Source of the DNA: an uncultured Granulosicoccaceae bacterium
GTDB lineage: Bacteria; Pseudomonadota; Gammaproteobacteria; Granulosicoccales; Granulosicoccaceae
DNA length: 64,000 bases
Direction of reading: 5' to 3'
NCBI GenBank assembly: GCA_938005265.1
Contig: CALLOA010000094.1
Location: 1 to 64,000, forward strand
Shown here in pieces: positions 30,999 through 40,907 of this stretch. Numbering within the stretch: the first letter of the stretch is position 1; each line of letters opens with the position of its first letter. The notes under the pieces were generated by a model. The model had not been told where the DNA came from. It did no database searches and saw nothing but the letters and a program-made list of their open reading frames with translations. Made by a program: the position numbers and the translations under genes.

Positions 30999-32849
30999 TT
31001 AGTTCACACCAAATTCTTCATCACGAGCCCGTCTGAGCACTGAATAGTGCTCAGCCAACACATCGGCTTTAAAAACCACGCCGAGAAAACGCCTGGCGGC
31101 GCCCTCTCGCTCATTTAACACCGGCAGAAAATCTATTTCATTATCAGCCATAATCTGCAGAGCCGTCACCAGGTTGGTTGACGGAGTTGCACTGACAGAT
31201 TCATCGCGCACAATCTGTCCGACGTTTTCAACTACCTCGGCATCTGCTGAACCGGGCAGCGCATTGCCCTGCGACTCAAGCTCCGCAGCCTGATCAGCCA
31301 ACTCCTGTCGACGCCTTGTCACATCAGTGGCACGAGCAATAATTTCTTTCAGTTCAACACTGCCCACAAAGACATCTTCATCACTGACTACCACAGCAAC
31401 TCTTTTTCTCGAAACGCCAAGCTTGACTTCAACCTCTCGCAGACTGTCTGTGGGCGCCACGCGTACATAGATATCGGTCAACAACTTTTCCACCGTGTGA
31501 GTCCTTAGCAGGCTCAAATCCCGTCCGGCAGAAATGTTGATATTGCGCGTTGACAACTGCCAGCGAAAAAATGAACTGTGCTTGCTGACTTGCATCACGG
31601 TGCTGGCAAAGGCAGCCGATGTCATCACCGCGGCAGTCACACCATAGTCTCGGGTAATTTCAAAGACAATCAGAATCGTCGAGATTGGAGCACCCAGCAT
31701 GGCCGACGACACAGCAGCCATACCAGCAATCGAATACAGCGATTGGTTACCCTGAATAAAGGGCATTGCCGGCAAAGCCAAAATAAACACCCCACCCAGC
31801 ATGGCGCCCAAAAAAACCGAAGGGCTGAAAACTCCTCCTGCAAAGCCGCTGGACAGGGCCAGAGCGGTACCGAAAATTTTGAGGATCAGCAATGCCAGCA
31901 GATCATTGAACAGCAATAACTCCTGCAATGCCGCTTTAGTGGGTTCGTAACCGATACTGAGTATCATCGGGTACTTCAGGGCTATAAATCCGATAAGCAA
32001 CCCAGCCAATGCCGGGCGCGCCCACACCGGCAATCCAGACAGCTCCCAAACATAACGCAAGTGTTTGACCAGCTGTATGAATAACGTGACAACGAGCCCG
32101 GCAAGCACCCCCAGTATTGCGAACAGGGGGAATTCAGCGATGGAGTGACCTGCCTCAAGGTTGTCAAGTTCGAACAGGGGAGCCGAACCATAGACGTAAC
32201 CATGCACGATAACGGCGGCCAGAGAAGCAATAACAACCGGTGCAAATACGCGCAGGGTGTAATAGCCAACGATCACCTCCAGCGCAAAGATTACACCGGC
32301 GATGGGAGCGTTAAAGGATGTAGTCACGGCGGCCGCTGCACCACAACCCAAAAGCGCCAGTGACTGACTCCGATCAAGCCCGAGATGCTCCGCAAACCAG
32401 GCGCTGATTGATGCTCCGATATGAACTGCCGGCCCTTCACGTCCCAGTGGTGCACCAGCTCCCAGAGAGACAGCTGCTGCAATGGCGGCACTGATACCCG
32501 ATCGCACTCCCATGCGTCCGCTGTTAAAAGCACAGGCCTCCATTACATCGGCAATACCGTGATAGCGTTGGCCCGGCAGGGTATTAACAATGACGCCAAC
32601 CAGCAGGCCTGCAAACAGAGGTACCAGTAACAGTCGCCACCACGGCTGCGCTGCCGCAATGCTGGCATATTGCGCTTCGGAGCGCTCGCCATAACCAATC
32701 CACTGCACCAGCGAAATGGCCTCGATCAGCACAACCGTGGCCAGAGATACCAAAACCCCGATCAGTGCCGCCAGCAAAAAAAACACCAGACGCTTTTTCA
32801 GTAGCGACGCCTGCGGTGAGGACAAACTGGATATCAAACGGGAAGCCAA
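30999..32849 (-). CDS. ClC-family chloride channel/antiporter with CBS domains
   Basis: A 616-residue membrane protein with about ten hydrophobic segments and a C-terminal CBS pair (about 440-600). The gating glutamate is Glu138 in the selectivity motif GREGPAVHIG, and the next motif GFAGGVFSPSVFLGAMLGG is intact. The first motif, usually GSGIP, is altered to YHGIADVM. The gating glutamate is kept, so H+/Cl- exchange is possible, but the altered first motif leaves ion selectivity open. The start is TTG at 32849. It lies 13 bp after pepP on the same strand, probably in one operon. Confidence 0.93.
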   Translation of the reverse strand: MASRLISSLSSPQASLLKKRLVFFLLAALIGVLVSLATVVLIEAISLVQWIGYGERSEAQYASIAAAQPWWRLLLVPLFAGLLVGVIVNTLPGQRYHGIADVMEACAFNSGRMGVRSGISAAIAAAVSLGAGAPLGREGPAVHIGASISAWFAEHLGLDRSQSLALLGCGAAAAVTTSFNAPIAGVIFALEVIVGYYTLRVFAPVVIASLAAVIVHGYVYGSAPLFELDNLEAGHSIAEFPLFAILGVLAGLVVTLFIQLVKHLRYVWELSGLPVWARPALAGLLIGFIALKYPMILSIGYEPTKAALQELLLFNDLLALLILKIFGTALALSSGFAGGVFSPSVFLGAMLGGVFILALPAMPFIQGNQSLYSIAGMAAVSSAMLGAPISTILIVFEITRDYGVTAAVMTSAAFASTVMQVSKHSSFFRWQLSTRNINISAGRDLSLLRTHTVEKLLTDIYVRVAPTDSLREVEVKLGVSRKRVAVVVSDEDVFVGSVELKEIIARATDVTRRRQELADQAAELESQGNALPGSADAEVVENVGQIVRDESVSATPSTNLVTALQIMADNEIDFLPVLNEREGAARRFLGVVFKADVLAEHYSVLRRARDEEFGVN

Positions 32850-32862
32850 GCCGAAGCCCCGT

Positions 32863-34200
32863 TCAGCTGGCGGTTTCTTTAGCCATTAACGCCTCTATTT
32901 CATCAATACTTTTGGGAACCTGGCGAGTTATGACTTCGTGACCGCTGCGAGTCACAACAACATCGTCTTCAATTCGAACACCAATGCCGCCATAGCGGCG
33001 CGGGATGCCTCGACCTGGCGTGATGTAAAGACCGGGCTCAATAGTGATAACCATACCCGGCTCCAACTCGCGCCAATCATTGTCTACCTTGTATTCACCC
33101 ACATCATGCACATCCAGCCCCAACCAGTGACTCGTTCGGTGCATGTAAAACTTCGCATAGCCTTGCTCTTTTAATTCCTTCGCGGGAGTACCTTTTAATA
33201 AACCCAGCGACACCAGCCCACGATTCAGCACCTGCACAGCTGCTTCATGCGGATCGTTCCACGAAGCACCGGGTTTGACTGCATCAATGGCTGCAAGCTG
33301 AGCTTCAAGCACCAGCGAATAGATATCACGCTGGGCATCGCTGAAGACCCCATTGACGGGATAAGTGCGCGTGATGTCACCTGCATACCCCAGATACTCG
33401 GCACCCGAATCGACCAGCACCAGTTCACCATCGGTCAGTTCCCTGTTATTTTCTGTGTAGTGAAGTATGCAACCGTTTTCGCCACCACCGACGATGGGCA
33501 GAAAAGCATGGCGCGCGCCAGCACGGCGGTAAGTCGCGATGAGTTCAGCTTCCAGCTCGTGCTCCATCATGCCGGGGCGACAGGCTTGCATGGCAGCGCG
33601 ATGGCCATTAGCGCTGATTTTTGCCGCCTGTTTCATAATACTCAGTTCACTGCGGCTTTTCTGCACTCGCATTTCATGCAGGTGATAATCCAGCGCGATA
33701 AAAGCACTGGGTACCAGCGCCGAGCTTCGATTGGTAGTTTTGACCTGATTGAGCCATTCCAGCAACTGCTGGTCAAACTCTGTAGCTTTTCCCAACGAGT
33801 GGTAGATTCTTTCACGCCCTTCAAGCAACCCCGGTAATATCTCATCAACATCGCTTATCGGAAAGGCATCGTCAGCATCAAGTATTTCAGGCGCCCGTTC
33901 AACCCCTACGCGGCGACCGTGCCATGTTTCTTTCAGAGCATCGCGTTCACGACAGAAAACAATGTACTCACCAGCGCTACGCCCCGGCAATAAAACTATC
34001 AGCGATTCCGGCTCTTCAAATCCGCTCAGGTAATAAAAATCACTATCCTGACGGTAGCTGTATTCAGTGTCGCGACTGCGAGTTTGCACTGGTGCTGACT
34101 GCAGAATCGCAATACTGTTATCACCGATGATCTTCATCAGCTGCCGTCGTCGTCGCGCCCGCTCCTTTCTGTGAGTGGGATTCTGTAAAGTTGTGCTCAT
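32863..34200 (-). CDS. pepP: Xaa-Pro aminopeptidase
   Basis: Metalloenzyme that removes an N-terminal residue preceding proline. The N-terminal domain includes YSYRQDSDFYYLSGF. The pita-bread domain carries the metal ligands in VDSGAEYLGYAGDITRTYP, HRTSHWLGLDVHDVG, TIEPGLY and RIEDDVVVT. Length 445 against 441 in E. coli. As in E. coli it lies just downstream of the ygfB homologue. The ubiH genes that usually follow are replaced here by a ClC channel gene. Confidence 0.96.
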   Translation of the reverse strand: MSTTLQNPTHRKERARRRRQLMKIIGDNSIAILQSAPVQTRSRDTEYSYRQDSDFYYLSGFEEPESLIVLLPGRSAGEYIVFCRERDALKETWHGRRVGVERAPEILDADDAFPISDVDEILPGLLEGRERIYHSLGKATEFDQQLLEWLNQVKTTNRSSALVPSAFIALDYHLHEMRVQKSRSELSIMKQAAKISANGHRAAMQACRPGMMEHELEAELIATYRRAGARHAFLPIVGGGENGCILHYTENNRELTDGELVLVDSGAEYLGYAGDITRTYPVNGVFSDAQRDIYSLVLEAQLAAIDAVKPGASWNDPHEAAVQVLNRGLVSLGLLKGTPAKELKEQGYAKFYMHRTSHWLGLDVHDVGEYKVDNDWRELEPGMVITIEPGLYITPGRGIPRRYGGIGVRIEDDVVVTRSGHEVITRQVPKSIDEIEALMAKETAS

Positions 34201-34265
34201 GTTATTTCAGAATCAGGTCTGTAGGGCCAGGCATTAATCGTTATTGCACTGACGTTTCGAGTACA

Positions 34266-34889
34266 CTAATGAAGCGTGCGTTTATCGGGGGGCGGCATGA
34301 TTGGCTCCTTGCCCTTCACGGTATCGGCGGCTCGCATTTCCTCGTTAATCAGCATGACACCCACCTTGATGAACTCTTCGATTTCAACAATATCCGAATC
34401 TTCACCATTACTCTCTTCTACCTCTGAATTAGAAGAATCCTGCATACTTTCGTTGTTTTCATAGGCGGCTATCGATTGGAAATCGGCAAGCAGCTCCGCG
34501 GTATCGGTCGGCAGTGGCTGATCTGATCTGGCCCTTTCACCCATGCCAAAGCCAAGACCAAAACCACTGCACCAACTGGATAATTGCAACAGGTATTTGT
34601 GTGCTGGAGAGATATTCTCTTCAACTATCAGACCGAAACCCAATTCCTCATCATTCAAATTGTCAACCGACTGATGGAAAAACCGCTCGAGCTCTTTCAG
34701 GGATTCCCCATTTGATCTCAGTTTTTCAGGATTCGCTCCATAATCCTGCAGTACAGTGCTAAACCATAGGGATTTGGCTTTCTCGACAGGTGAAGTACAT
34801 AGCAAACCACAGAGCAATCCATGCACTTCGGAGGGTGAACGATCGATATCAAGCGCTTCAAGCGATGAAAACAACAGGTTGTAGTTCAT
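34266..34889 (-). CDS. ygfB: UPF0149 family protein (YgfB-like)
   Basis: Conserved gammaproteobacterial protein; the P. aeruginosa homologue is reported to modulate AmpDh3 expression, but the general role is unclear. Family signatures SPSEVHGLLCGLLC, LSSWCSGFGLGFGM and the C-terminal EEFIKVGVMLINEE are present. An acidic stretch (about 145-175, ENNESMQDSSNSEVEESNGE) makes it longer than E. coli YgfB (about 192 residues). It is upstream of pepP on the same strand and divergent from the TIGR02449-zapA pair, the same layout as in E. coli. Confidence 0.92.
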   Translation of the reverse strand: MNYNLLFSSLEALDIDRSPSEVHGLLCGLLCTSPVEKAKSLWFSTVLQDYGANPEKLRSNGESLKELERFFHQSVDNLNDEELGFGLIVEENISPAHKYLLQLSSWCSGFGLGFGMGERARSDQPLPTDTAELLADFQSIAAYENNESMQDSSNSEVEESNGEDSDIVEIEEFIKVGVMLINEEMRAADTVKGKEPIMPPPDKRTLH

Positions 34890-35403
34890 TAGTTAATCGC
34901 CGGCAAAGAGGCAGAAAAGCATCAATGGAAACAGCATCGCCCGGTAATTCAAGCAGTTAGCATGGCGCTAGCAATGTTACCGACACTATCGTGAAACAGA
35001 CTACGGCGAGTGCCAGGTCAGTCTTCAGGTTGCGCACAGAAAGCAACACAAACAGTTCTACTCGCCTGTATCACCACCGCATAATTACCACCGCATAATA
35101 ATTACCACCGCATATTTTTTGCAGCACAAGCTGTCACAGTGTTGAAACACTTGCTGCTGCTAAATGCTGTTCAATCTGCGCCAATGCATCACAATGTTCC
35201 CAGCCAGACCCGCACAGCAGTACATGGCACTTTTCACCGTTCTGGATCGCAGTATACAATACCACTATGACAAGCAACACAAACTACGCCAGTGACGAGC
35301 GCCATAGCTATCGAACAAGCAAAAGCCGTGGCACCAGTTATCTAACAAACGATAGCGCGCGAACCACACGCCAGAGACAAGCCGGGAACAACTGGATATC
35401 GAT
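34890..35403. other. 514-bp divergent spacer ygfB / TIGR02449
   Basis: No gene is seen. It holds three copies of ACCACCGCATA (35073-35114) separated by A/T-rich bases, and must contain promoters for both divergent units. I could not assign -10 or -35 elements with confidence. Confidence 0.5.
35073..35114 (+). repeat. Three tandem ACCACCGCATA repeats
   Basis: ACCACCGCATA occurs at 35073-35083, 35087-35097 and 35104-35114, with periods of 14 and 17 bp and A/T-only joints. Confidence 0.8.
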
Positions 35404-35625
35404 ATGATCGATCAACATGTTGCAGTACAGATCGAAGAACTGGATACCAAACTGGGCACACTAGCTGAACAGTGCGAGCAGCTCAGGCTCGAAAATCGCT
35501 CCTTGAGGGAGCAGCAACAAAATCTTGTTGAAGAGCGCGCCCGCCTGATCGAAAAAAATGAAATGGCCCGTACCAAAGTCGAGTCAATGATCACCCGGCT
35601 CAAGTCACTGGAGGCCAGTACATGA
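35404..35625 (+). CDS. TIGR02449 family coiled-coil protein (ZapB-like)
   Basis: A 73-residue protein that is almost entirely coiled coil (QIEELDTKLGTLAEQCEQLR, LREQQQNLVEERARLIEKN). It matches the short TIGR02449 family found immediately upstream of zapA in many Gammaproteobacteria and resembles the FtsZ-ring factor ZapB. The stop overlaps the zapA ATG by 4 bp (ATGA), so the two are translationally coupled. A role at the division ring with ZapA is likely but inferred from context. Confidence 0.85.
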   Translation: MIDQHVAVQIEELDTKLGTLAEQCEQLRLENRSLREQQQNLVEERARLIEKNEMARTKVESMITRLKSLEAST

Positions 35626-36059
35626 GTAGCGATGCATCGGCACCGGAACAACCGCTGTTAACCGGCCGGAGTATACGCTCGGGCAAGAACGGCGCTAAAA
35701 CTGTCAAAGTCAGTATTCTTGGAAAAGAAATACAAATTGGTTGTACGGCTGCAGATGAACAGAACCTGGAAAAAGCGGCCAGGTATGTCGATACGAGCAT
35801 GCAGGAATCCAGAGCTCGCAATAAAGCACTTCCGGTTGAAAAAATCGCCATCTTTACTGCGATTAATATTGCCAATGAACTGCTTAAAATTCATGCGGAA
35901 ACAGAACCGGACACAGCGTTACAAGAAAAACTGGAAAATCTGAACAGAAAGCTGGACAAACTCATCGAACCGGCGAAACCGGCAACTGCAACAACTGCAA
36001 CAACTGCAACAAAGTCGGCTTCAAGCGAATCGAAGTTCGAAACAACTACGGATTCCTGA
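35622..36059 (+). CDS. zapA: ZapA, FtsZ-ring associated protein
   Basis: Bundles FtsZ filaments at midcell. The core KTVKVSILGKEIQIGC, YVDTSMQESRARNKALPVEKIAIFTAINIANELL and the following coiled coil match ZapA. Two parts are extended relative to the E. coli protein (109 residues): an N-terminal polar stretch of about 25 residues, and a C-terminal Thr/Ala tail built on a 9-bp repeat (ATTATTATK). It lies directly upstream of 6S RNA, as in E. coli. Confidence 0.94.
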   Translation: MSSDASAPEQPLLTGRSIRSGKNGAKTVKVSILGKEIQIGCTAADEQNLEKAARYVDTSMQESRARNKALPVEKIAIFTAINIANELLKIHAETEPDTALQEKLENLNRKLDKLIEPAKPATATTATTATKSASSESKFETTTDS

Positions 36060-36142
36060 CTCCTGATTGCGCGCCCAAGCGCAGTCTGGTGCAAACATCC
36101 TTTGCAAACATGAAATTCCGGATTGATCGTGCTACAGTTTTG

Positions 36143-36338
36143 CCTGTATCTTCTGCGCGGTTTGTTATCCGGATGGGTATATCCCTTGAGCCTAATTCAA
36201 CACCCCGGGGATGTGTTGGTGGCTGTTGTTGTGCACGTCCGCTACGTGCGGAAAGCCTGAAGCAGTTCCAATGATCCCCACCTGAACCGATTGGTTCAAG
36301 GTAGCACACCAGAGACGGCCGTCGTGGTTGATACACTC
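36143..36338 (+). ncRNA. ssrS: 6S RNA
   Basis: 6S RNA binds sigma-70 RNA polymerase and represses transcription in stationary phase. The region between zapA and fau matches its position in E. coli. Two conserved blocks are visible: CCCTTGAGCC near 36183 and CACCTGAACC-to-GGTTCAAGG near 36277-36301, in the right order and spacing for a roughly 185-nt RNA. TGTATC (36145) and GATACA (36330) can close the terminal stem. The ends are approximate to within about 10 nt. Confidence 0.82.
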
Positions 36339-36426
36339 CTCTTAAAATATTCGTTTGTGTTTGGGGCAGACAGCCGGCACAGTCACATGAGTTTGCAAGC
36401 AGTGTCAGCTTGAAAAAAATTGAAGC

Positions 36427-37152
36427 TTGGACAGAAAAGACTCCAAACCGACAGGAACACTATCCACCGAGCAACTGCGCCAACATCTGCGTGGCACACT
36501 GCGCGAACAGCGTAGTGGTTTGAGCGTGCAACAACAACAGCTGGCAGAAGCAGGATTACTAATGCAGCTGCAATCCTGTTGGTGTTCTCTACAAGCCACC
36601 AGGCAGGACACAAGCGTAGCCAAAAACCTGAAGGTTGCAGGTTACCTGGCAAATGGTGGAGAAATATCATTGGCAAGCTGCCTGGAATGGTTGCGCGAGC
36701 AAGGCCATACAACCTATTTGCCCGTTATCAAGCACCAATATTTAATGTTCGCAAAGTTGGACAGCGATACACAGTTCACAAACGGAAAGTACAATATCAA
36801 TGTGCCTGTCTTTGATGACGACACTCTGCTACCAGCGACTCAACTGGATGTCGTACTTTTACCCCTTGTAGCTTTCGACTTGCATGGCGCACGCCTGGGT
36901 ATGGGTGGAGGATATTACGACCGTACATTCTCCTTCCTGCTGGATACACAACGGGAGTCGAGCAGGAAAGCAATCAGGAAAACGAGCAGGGATGGGGAAC
37001 AACGAGGCGGTTCACAAGCATCAGGCATGACAAAGCCACTCATGCTTGGCATTGCACACGAATTTCAGCTGCAGGAAAAGGTGCCTGTCGAACATTGGGA
37101 CGTACCTCTAGCAGGAGCCATTACCGATCAGGCAAACTACACCATGTCCTGA
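36427..37152 (+). CDS. fau: 5-formyltetrahydrofolate cyclo-ligase
   Basis: Converts 5-formyl-THF to 5,10-methenyl-THF with ATP. Family motifs are RGTLREQRSGLS near the N-terminus, LDVVLLPLVAFDLHGARLGMGGGYYDRTFSF (about 140-170) and PLMLGIAHEFQL. Between the last two there is a roughly 25-residue basic insert (QRESSRKAIRKTSRDGEQRG) coded by near-repeats of an AGCAGGAAA-like unit, making it 241 residues against about 180-200 normally. The TTG start at 36427 is the first in-frame option. It follows 6S RNA, as in E. coli. Confidence 0.92.
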   Translation: MDRKDSKPTGTLSTEQLRQHLRGTLREQRSGLSVQQQQLAEAGLLMQLQSCWCSLQATRQDTSVAKNLKVAGYLANGGEISLASCLEWLREQGHTTYLPVIKHQYLMFAKLDSDTQFTNGKYNINVPVFDDDTLLPATQLDVVLLPLVAFDLHGARLGMGGGYYDRTFSFLLDTQRESSRKAIRKTSRDGEQRGGSQASGMTKPLMLGIAHEFQLQEKVPVEHWDVPLAGAITDQANYTMS

Positions 37153-37180
37153 GCCCCAAGAATGGAGCCCGAAGAATCAA

Positions 37181-37642
37181 ATGAACTACTGGCTATTCAA
37201 ATCAGAGCCCAGCGCTTTCAGCATCGATGATCTTGCCACCTTGCCGGGCAAACGGGATCACTGGGATGGAATCCGTAATTACCAGGCGCGCAACATGATG
37301 CGCGATGACATGAAAAAAGGTGATCTCGGTTTTTTTTATCATTCAAGTTGTGCTGTTCCCGGTATTGTCGGGATCATTTCTATCGTTAAACCAAGCTACC
37401 CCGACCATACGGCTTTTGACCAGAATGAAAAATATTATGATGCAAAATCAGACCCGGCCAATCCCCGCTGGTTCATGGTGGATGTGAAGCTGAAGAAAAA
37501 ATTCAGGGACATTGTCAGCCTCGAACTGCTTAAAACCCGTAAACCTCTGCAGGACATGCAACTGCTAAAGCGTGGCAATCGCCTTTCCATCATGCCAGTC
37601 AGCAAAAAGGAGTGGGATTACATCACTAAACTGGCAGAGTAA
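37181..37642 (+). CDS. EVE domain protein
   Basis: A 153-residue single EVE (PUA-like) domain, of the thymocyte nuclear protein 1 type. MNYWLFKSEPSAFSIDDL, WDGIRNYQARNMMRDDMKKG, LGFFYHSS and PRWFMVDVKL are signatures. EVE domains bind modified bases in DNA or RNA; the cellular target in most bacteria is unknown. It is 28 bp after fau in the same direction, probably one transcript. It is convergent with ilvA. Confidence 0.92.
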   Translation: MNYWLFKSEPSAFSIDDLATLPGKRDHWDGIRNYQARNMMRDDMKKGDLGFFYHSSCAVPGIVGIISIVKPSYPDHTAFDQNEKYYDAKSDPANPRWFMVDVKLKKKFRDIVSLELLKTRKPLQDMQLLKRGNRLSIMPVSKKEWDYITKLAE

Positions 37643-37701
37643 AAAACCAAACCACCAGGCCAGACTGCTTAACTTATAACGCCGAGCCAACTACAGGCCA
37701 A

Positions 37702-39231
37702 CTAAGCCAGAAACCGTTTGTAAGCGCTATTGTCACTCTCGTCCTCATAGGCGAAACCAAGGTTGTCGAGAAACTGCTGGAAGCGCGGCTCAGCGGACTC
37801 GGGAATCTGTATGCCAACCAGTACCCGCCCGTATGCCGCTCCCTGATTCCGGTAATGAAACAGTGTAATGTTCCACTCATCATCCATGGCGGACAGAAAC
37901 CCCAATAAGGCACCCGGGCGTTCAGGAAAACGAAAACGATAGAGCCGCTCGGGCAAATCGCGGAGTTGCTCGCCGGCATGGCCACCAATCATATGGCGAA
38001 TATGCAATTTCGCAGTGTCATTGTTACTCATATGAAGCACAGAATAGCCGAGCTGCTCCATCTCGGTCTGCAAGCGCTCGCGCTCACTCTCGCCACCACT
38101 TAGCTCCACACCCACAAAAATCTGGGCAACATTGCCAGAGTTATGGCGGTAGTTAAACTCGGTAATACTGCGTTTACCCAAAGAAGCACAGAAACTCATG
38201 AAACTGCCGGGTATCTCAGGAATCGACACGGCATACAAGGCCTCGCGGCTGTCACCAATTTCAGCTCGTTCGGCAACGTGGCGCAAACGATCAAAATTAA
38301 TGTTGGCACCGCTGTTAATGGCAACAATATTTTTATCTTTCAGTTGATGTTGGCTGACGTACTTCTTGACACCGGCAACCGCCAATGCTCCAGCTGGCTC
38401 GGTCAGGGTACGGGTTTCGCTGAAGATGTCCTTGATTGCTGTTGACATTTCATCAACCGTAATGAGGATCACCTCATCCAGTGTCTCACGACAGACTTTA
38501 AACGTCTCAGCACCGGCCCTGCGAACGGCAACACCATCAGCAAACAAGCCAACTTGATCCAGATCTACAAGTTTGCCGGCAGCCAGGGCGGCATGCATGC
38601 AAGCGGCATCAACCGGCTCGACCCCGATCACTTTGACCTGCGGACGCACATACTTGATGTAAGCAGAAACTCCTGCTGCCAGACCACCACCCCCGATCGG
38701 CACAAATACATAATCAAGAGGCTCCGGGTGCTGCTGGCAAATCTCGACACCAACAGTACCCTGCCCGGCAATAGTATCCGGATCATCAAAAGGATGAATA
38801 AAAGGAAACCCTCGTTCGGTGGCGACAAGCTGGGCGTGCTCGAATGCCGCATTGAAATCATCCCCATGAAGTATTGCTTCCGCACCCAGGGCCTGCACGG
38901 CCTCCACCTTTATTTGAGGCGTTGTCACCGGCATGACAATAACCGCGTCCAGATCAAGCTCGCGCGCCGTCAGCGCAACACCCTGAGCATGATTGCCGGC
39001 CGAAGCGGCAATCACACCAGCTAGCGGCTCGCGCTGCTTCAGCTTATAGATGCGGTTGAAGGCACCGCGGCACTTAAACGAGAAAATCGACTGTTCGTCT
39101 TCACGCTTGAGCATGATGTTGTTGCCCAGGCGCTGCGACAACTGCCTGGCCTGATGCAGGCGGGTTTGGCTGGAAACATCGTAAACCCGCGCACTGAGGA
39201 TACGTTTGATATATTGTTCGCTTATTGTCAT
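37702..39231 (-). CDS. ilvA: Threonine ammonia-lyase (biosynthetic)
   Basis: Deaminates threonine to 2-oxobutyrate, the first step to isoleucine. The PLP domain contains the lysine motif SIFSFKCRGAFNRI, the SAGNHAQGVA loop and the glycine-rich PIGGGGLAAG. The C-terminal half has two ACT-like regulatory domains (about 325-505), indicating allosteric control by isoleucine and valine. Length 509 against 514 in E. coli. It is divergent from rpiA, a common gammaproteobacterial arrangement. Confidence 0.96.
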   Translation of the reverse strand: MTISEQYIKRILSARVYDVSSQTRLHQARQLSQRLGNNIMLKREDEQSIFSFKCRGAFNRIYKLKQREPLAGVIAASAGNHAQGVALTARELDLDAVIVMPVTTPQIKVEAVQALGAEAILHGDDFNAAFEHAQLVATERGFPFIHPFDDPDTIAGQGTVGVEICQQHPEPLDYVFVPIGGGGLAAGVSAYIKYVRPQVKVIGVEPVDAACMHAALAAGKLVDLDQVGLFADGVAVRRAGAETFKVCRETLDEVILITVDEMSTAIKDIFSETRTLTEPAGALAVAGVKKYVSQHQLKDKNIVAINSGANINFDRLRHVAERAEIGDSREALYAVSIPEIPGSFMSFCASLGKRSITEFNYRHNSGNVAQIFVGVELSGGESERERLQTEMEQLGYSVLHMSNNDTAKLHIRHMIGGHAGEQLRDLPERLYRFRFPERPGALLGFLSAMDDEWNITLFHYRNQGAAYGRVLVGIQIPESAEPRFQQFLDNLGFAYEDESDNSAYKRFLA

Positions 39232-39373
39232 TCTGATATTTGATCAAGCCATAGCCCGGGCTGCCCGAGCTAAGCATGCAATGTACAGAATTCGGGCCGC
39301 TGCGGCAATTTCGAAAGATAACTTTGCGACGGCGAAAGCGCTAGTGCCAGACTGGAACCAGAACTAATAAGCC

Positions 39374-40057
39374 ATGACCACCCCTGATACAGATAGTGAA
39401 CGACTAAAACAGGCAGCGGCAGCTGCCGCCCTCGAACTGATTCCACGGGACTGCGTGATCGGCGTGGGCACAGGCAGTACAACCAATTACTTTATTGATC
39501 TTCTGGGTGATATACGAAACCACATCGAGGGAGCCGTGGCTAGTTCCGAAGCGACAGCTGAGCGCCTTAAAAAAAACGGAATTGATCTTATGGACCTCAA
39601 CACGACTGGCGATTTACCAGTCTATGTTGATGGTGCAGACGAAACCAACACAAGGTTGCAATTGATAAAGGGAGGAGGTGGCGCACTGACACGAGAGAAG
39701 ATCATTGCAGCCGCCAGCCATGAATTTATCTGCCTGGTTGATGAGAGTAAATGTGTCGACACATTAGGGGAATTTCCACTGCCCATAGAAGTACTGCCAA
39801 TGGCGCGAAGTTACGTTGCACGCGAACTTGTCAAGATGGGAGGTGACCCTGAGTTGCGCGAAGCATTCAAAACAGACAATGACAATTACATACTCGATAT
39901 TTACAGTCTCGACATCACTGAACCACTCGAACTGGAAACTCGCATCAACCAGCTTCCCGGCGTTGTCAGCGTGGGACTCTTTGCACACAGACCCGCTGAT
40001 CGGCTGGTCGTAGCTCGCGCCAACGGCACCATAGACGTAATGAAAGCAACTGCTTAA
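39374..40057 (+). CDS. rpiA: Ribose-5-phosphate isomerase A
   Basis: Interconverts ribose-5-phosphate and ribulose-5-phosphate in the pentose phosphate pathway. The motifs [31 protein letters not shown] and [12 protein letters not shown] are all present, including the active-site acid and lysine. Length 227 (E. coli 219). It begins with an ATG after a short polar stretch. The lipoprotein gene follows 37 bp downstream. Confidence 0.97.
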   Translation: MTTPDTDSERLKQAAAAAALELIPRDCVIGVGTGSTTNYFIDLLGDIRNHIEGAVASSEATAERLKKNGIDLMDLNTTGDLPVYVDGADETNTRLQLIKGGGGALTREKIIAAASHEFICLVDESKCVDTLGEFPLPIEVLPMARSYVARELVKMGGDPELREAFKTDNDNYILDIYSLDITEPLELETRINQLPGVVSVGLFAHRPADRLVVARANGTIDVMKATA

Positions 40058-40094
40058 CAATTCATCCTGATTTCACAAACTGAAGGAGAAAATC

Positions 40095-40862
40095 ATGCCT
40101 AAGCTAATCATAATCGCTGGCATTCTGCCTTTTTTAATCAGCTGTAACACGATTACAAAACTACAGTGCGACAACAAGGACTGGCAAAGCGTTGGTCTGA
40201 CTGATGGAAAAAAAGGTCTGATGCCAGACCAGGCCTTCAGCGCCCACAATGATGAATGCTTACAATCCGGCACCCAGGCGAATGAACCAGCCTATCTTGC
40301 GGGCCACACAGAAGGGCTTACCACTTTCTGCACCTATGACTCAGGCTTTTCACAGGCAAACGATGGTTTTGCAAATCAACCAGTATGCCCCGACTCGATT
40401 TCCGAAGCTTTCACCAGAGGCTTTGACGCGGGCATCAGTGAATTTTGCACAGCAGACAGTGGCCAGGCATTCGGTGAACGCCCTGGGCGCTACCAGGGAA
40501 CATGTCCGGCACAGACCGAAGCGCAATTTATACGAAGCTATCTGTCTGGCCTGGGTCTGATGGCTACAAAGGCACGCAGGGATGAAGCAGATGCATTAGC
40601 TAAAATCACTTCACTCGACAGTTCAATCGGGACAGTGCAAGCACAAGTAAGACAATATGATTCCGAGATATCGAAAGCAAGAAAAGCCGAAAACCATGAC
40701 CTTAAAAATTATTTGAAAGATCTGAAAGACCCGCTTGATGCGGAGCTGTCATCACTGCGAATTAAACGCAACACAGCCGACAGAAACCTTTCAAAGGCGA
40801 GAAGCAAACTCGATATTGAATCTGAAATGCGACTCAAGTGGCAGCCTGTATTGGGCTCATAA
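40095..40862 (+). CDS. DUF2799 lipoprotein
   Basis: A 255-residue predicted lipoprotein: a short hydrophobic signal followed by lipobox LISC, placing the lipidated cysteine at residue 17. The mature N-terminal region contains three related Gly/Asp/Cys units (DWQSVGLTDGKKG, YLAGHTEGLTTFCTYDSGF, FTRGFDAGISEFCTADSG), the DUF2799 pattern. The final about 85 residues are a charged coiled coil (DEADALAKITSLDSSIG, IKRNTADRNLSKARSKLD). AAGGAG precedes the ATG at good spacing. The function of the family is unknown; the location is envelope, facing the periplasm. Confidence 0.85.
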   Translation: MPKLIIIAGILPFLISCNTITKLQCDNKDWQSVGLTDGKKGLMPDQAFSAHNDECLQSGTQANEPAYLAGHTEGLTTFCTYDSGFSQANDGFANQPVCPDSISEAFTRGFDAGISEFCTADSGQAFGERPGRYQGTCPAQTEAQFIRSYLSGLGLMATKARRDEADALAKITSLDSSIGTVQAQVRQYDSEISKARKAENHDLKNYLKDLKDPLDAELSSLRIKRNTADRNLSKARSKLDIESEMRLKWQPVLGS

Positions 40863-40873
40863 CCACAACAAGC

Positions 40874-40896
40874 TGCGCCACCCGGTGTGGGGCGCA
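40874..40896. terminator. Hairpin between convergent DUF2799 and CHASE2-kinase genes
   Basis: TGCGCCAC pairs with GTGGGGCGCA (two extra G bulged) around CCGGT. It sits 12 bp from each of the two convergent stop codons and likely terminates both transcripts, although neither side has a long T-run. Confidence 0.45.
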
Positions 40897-40907
40897 CCCT
40901 GTTGGTA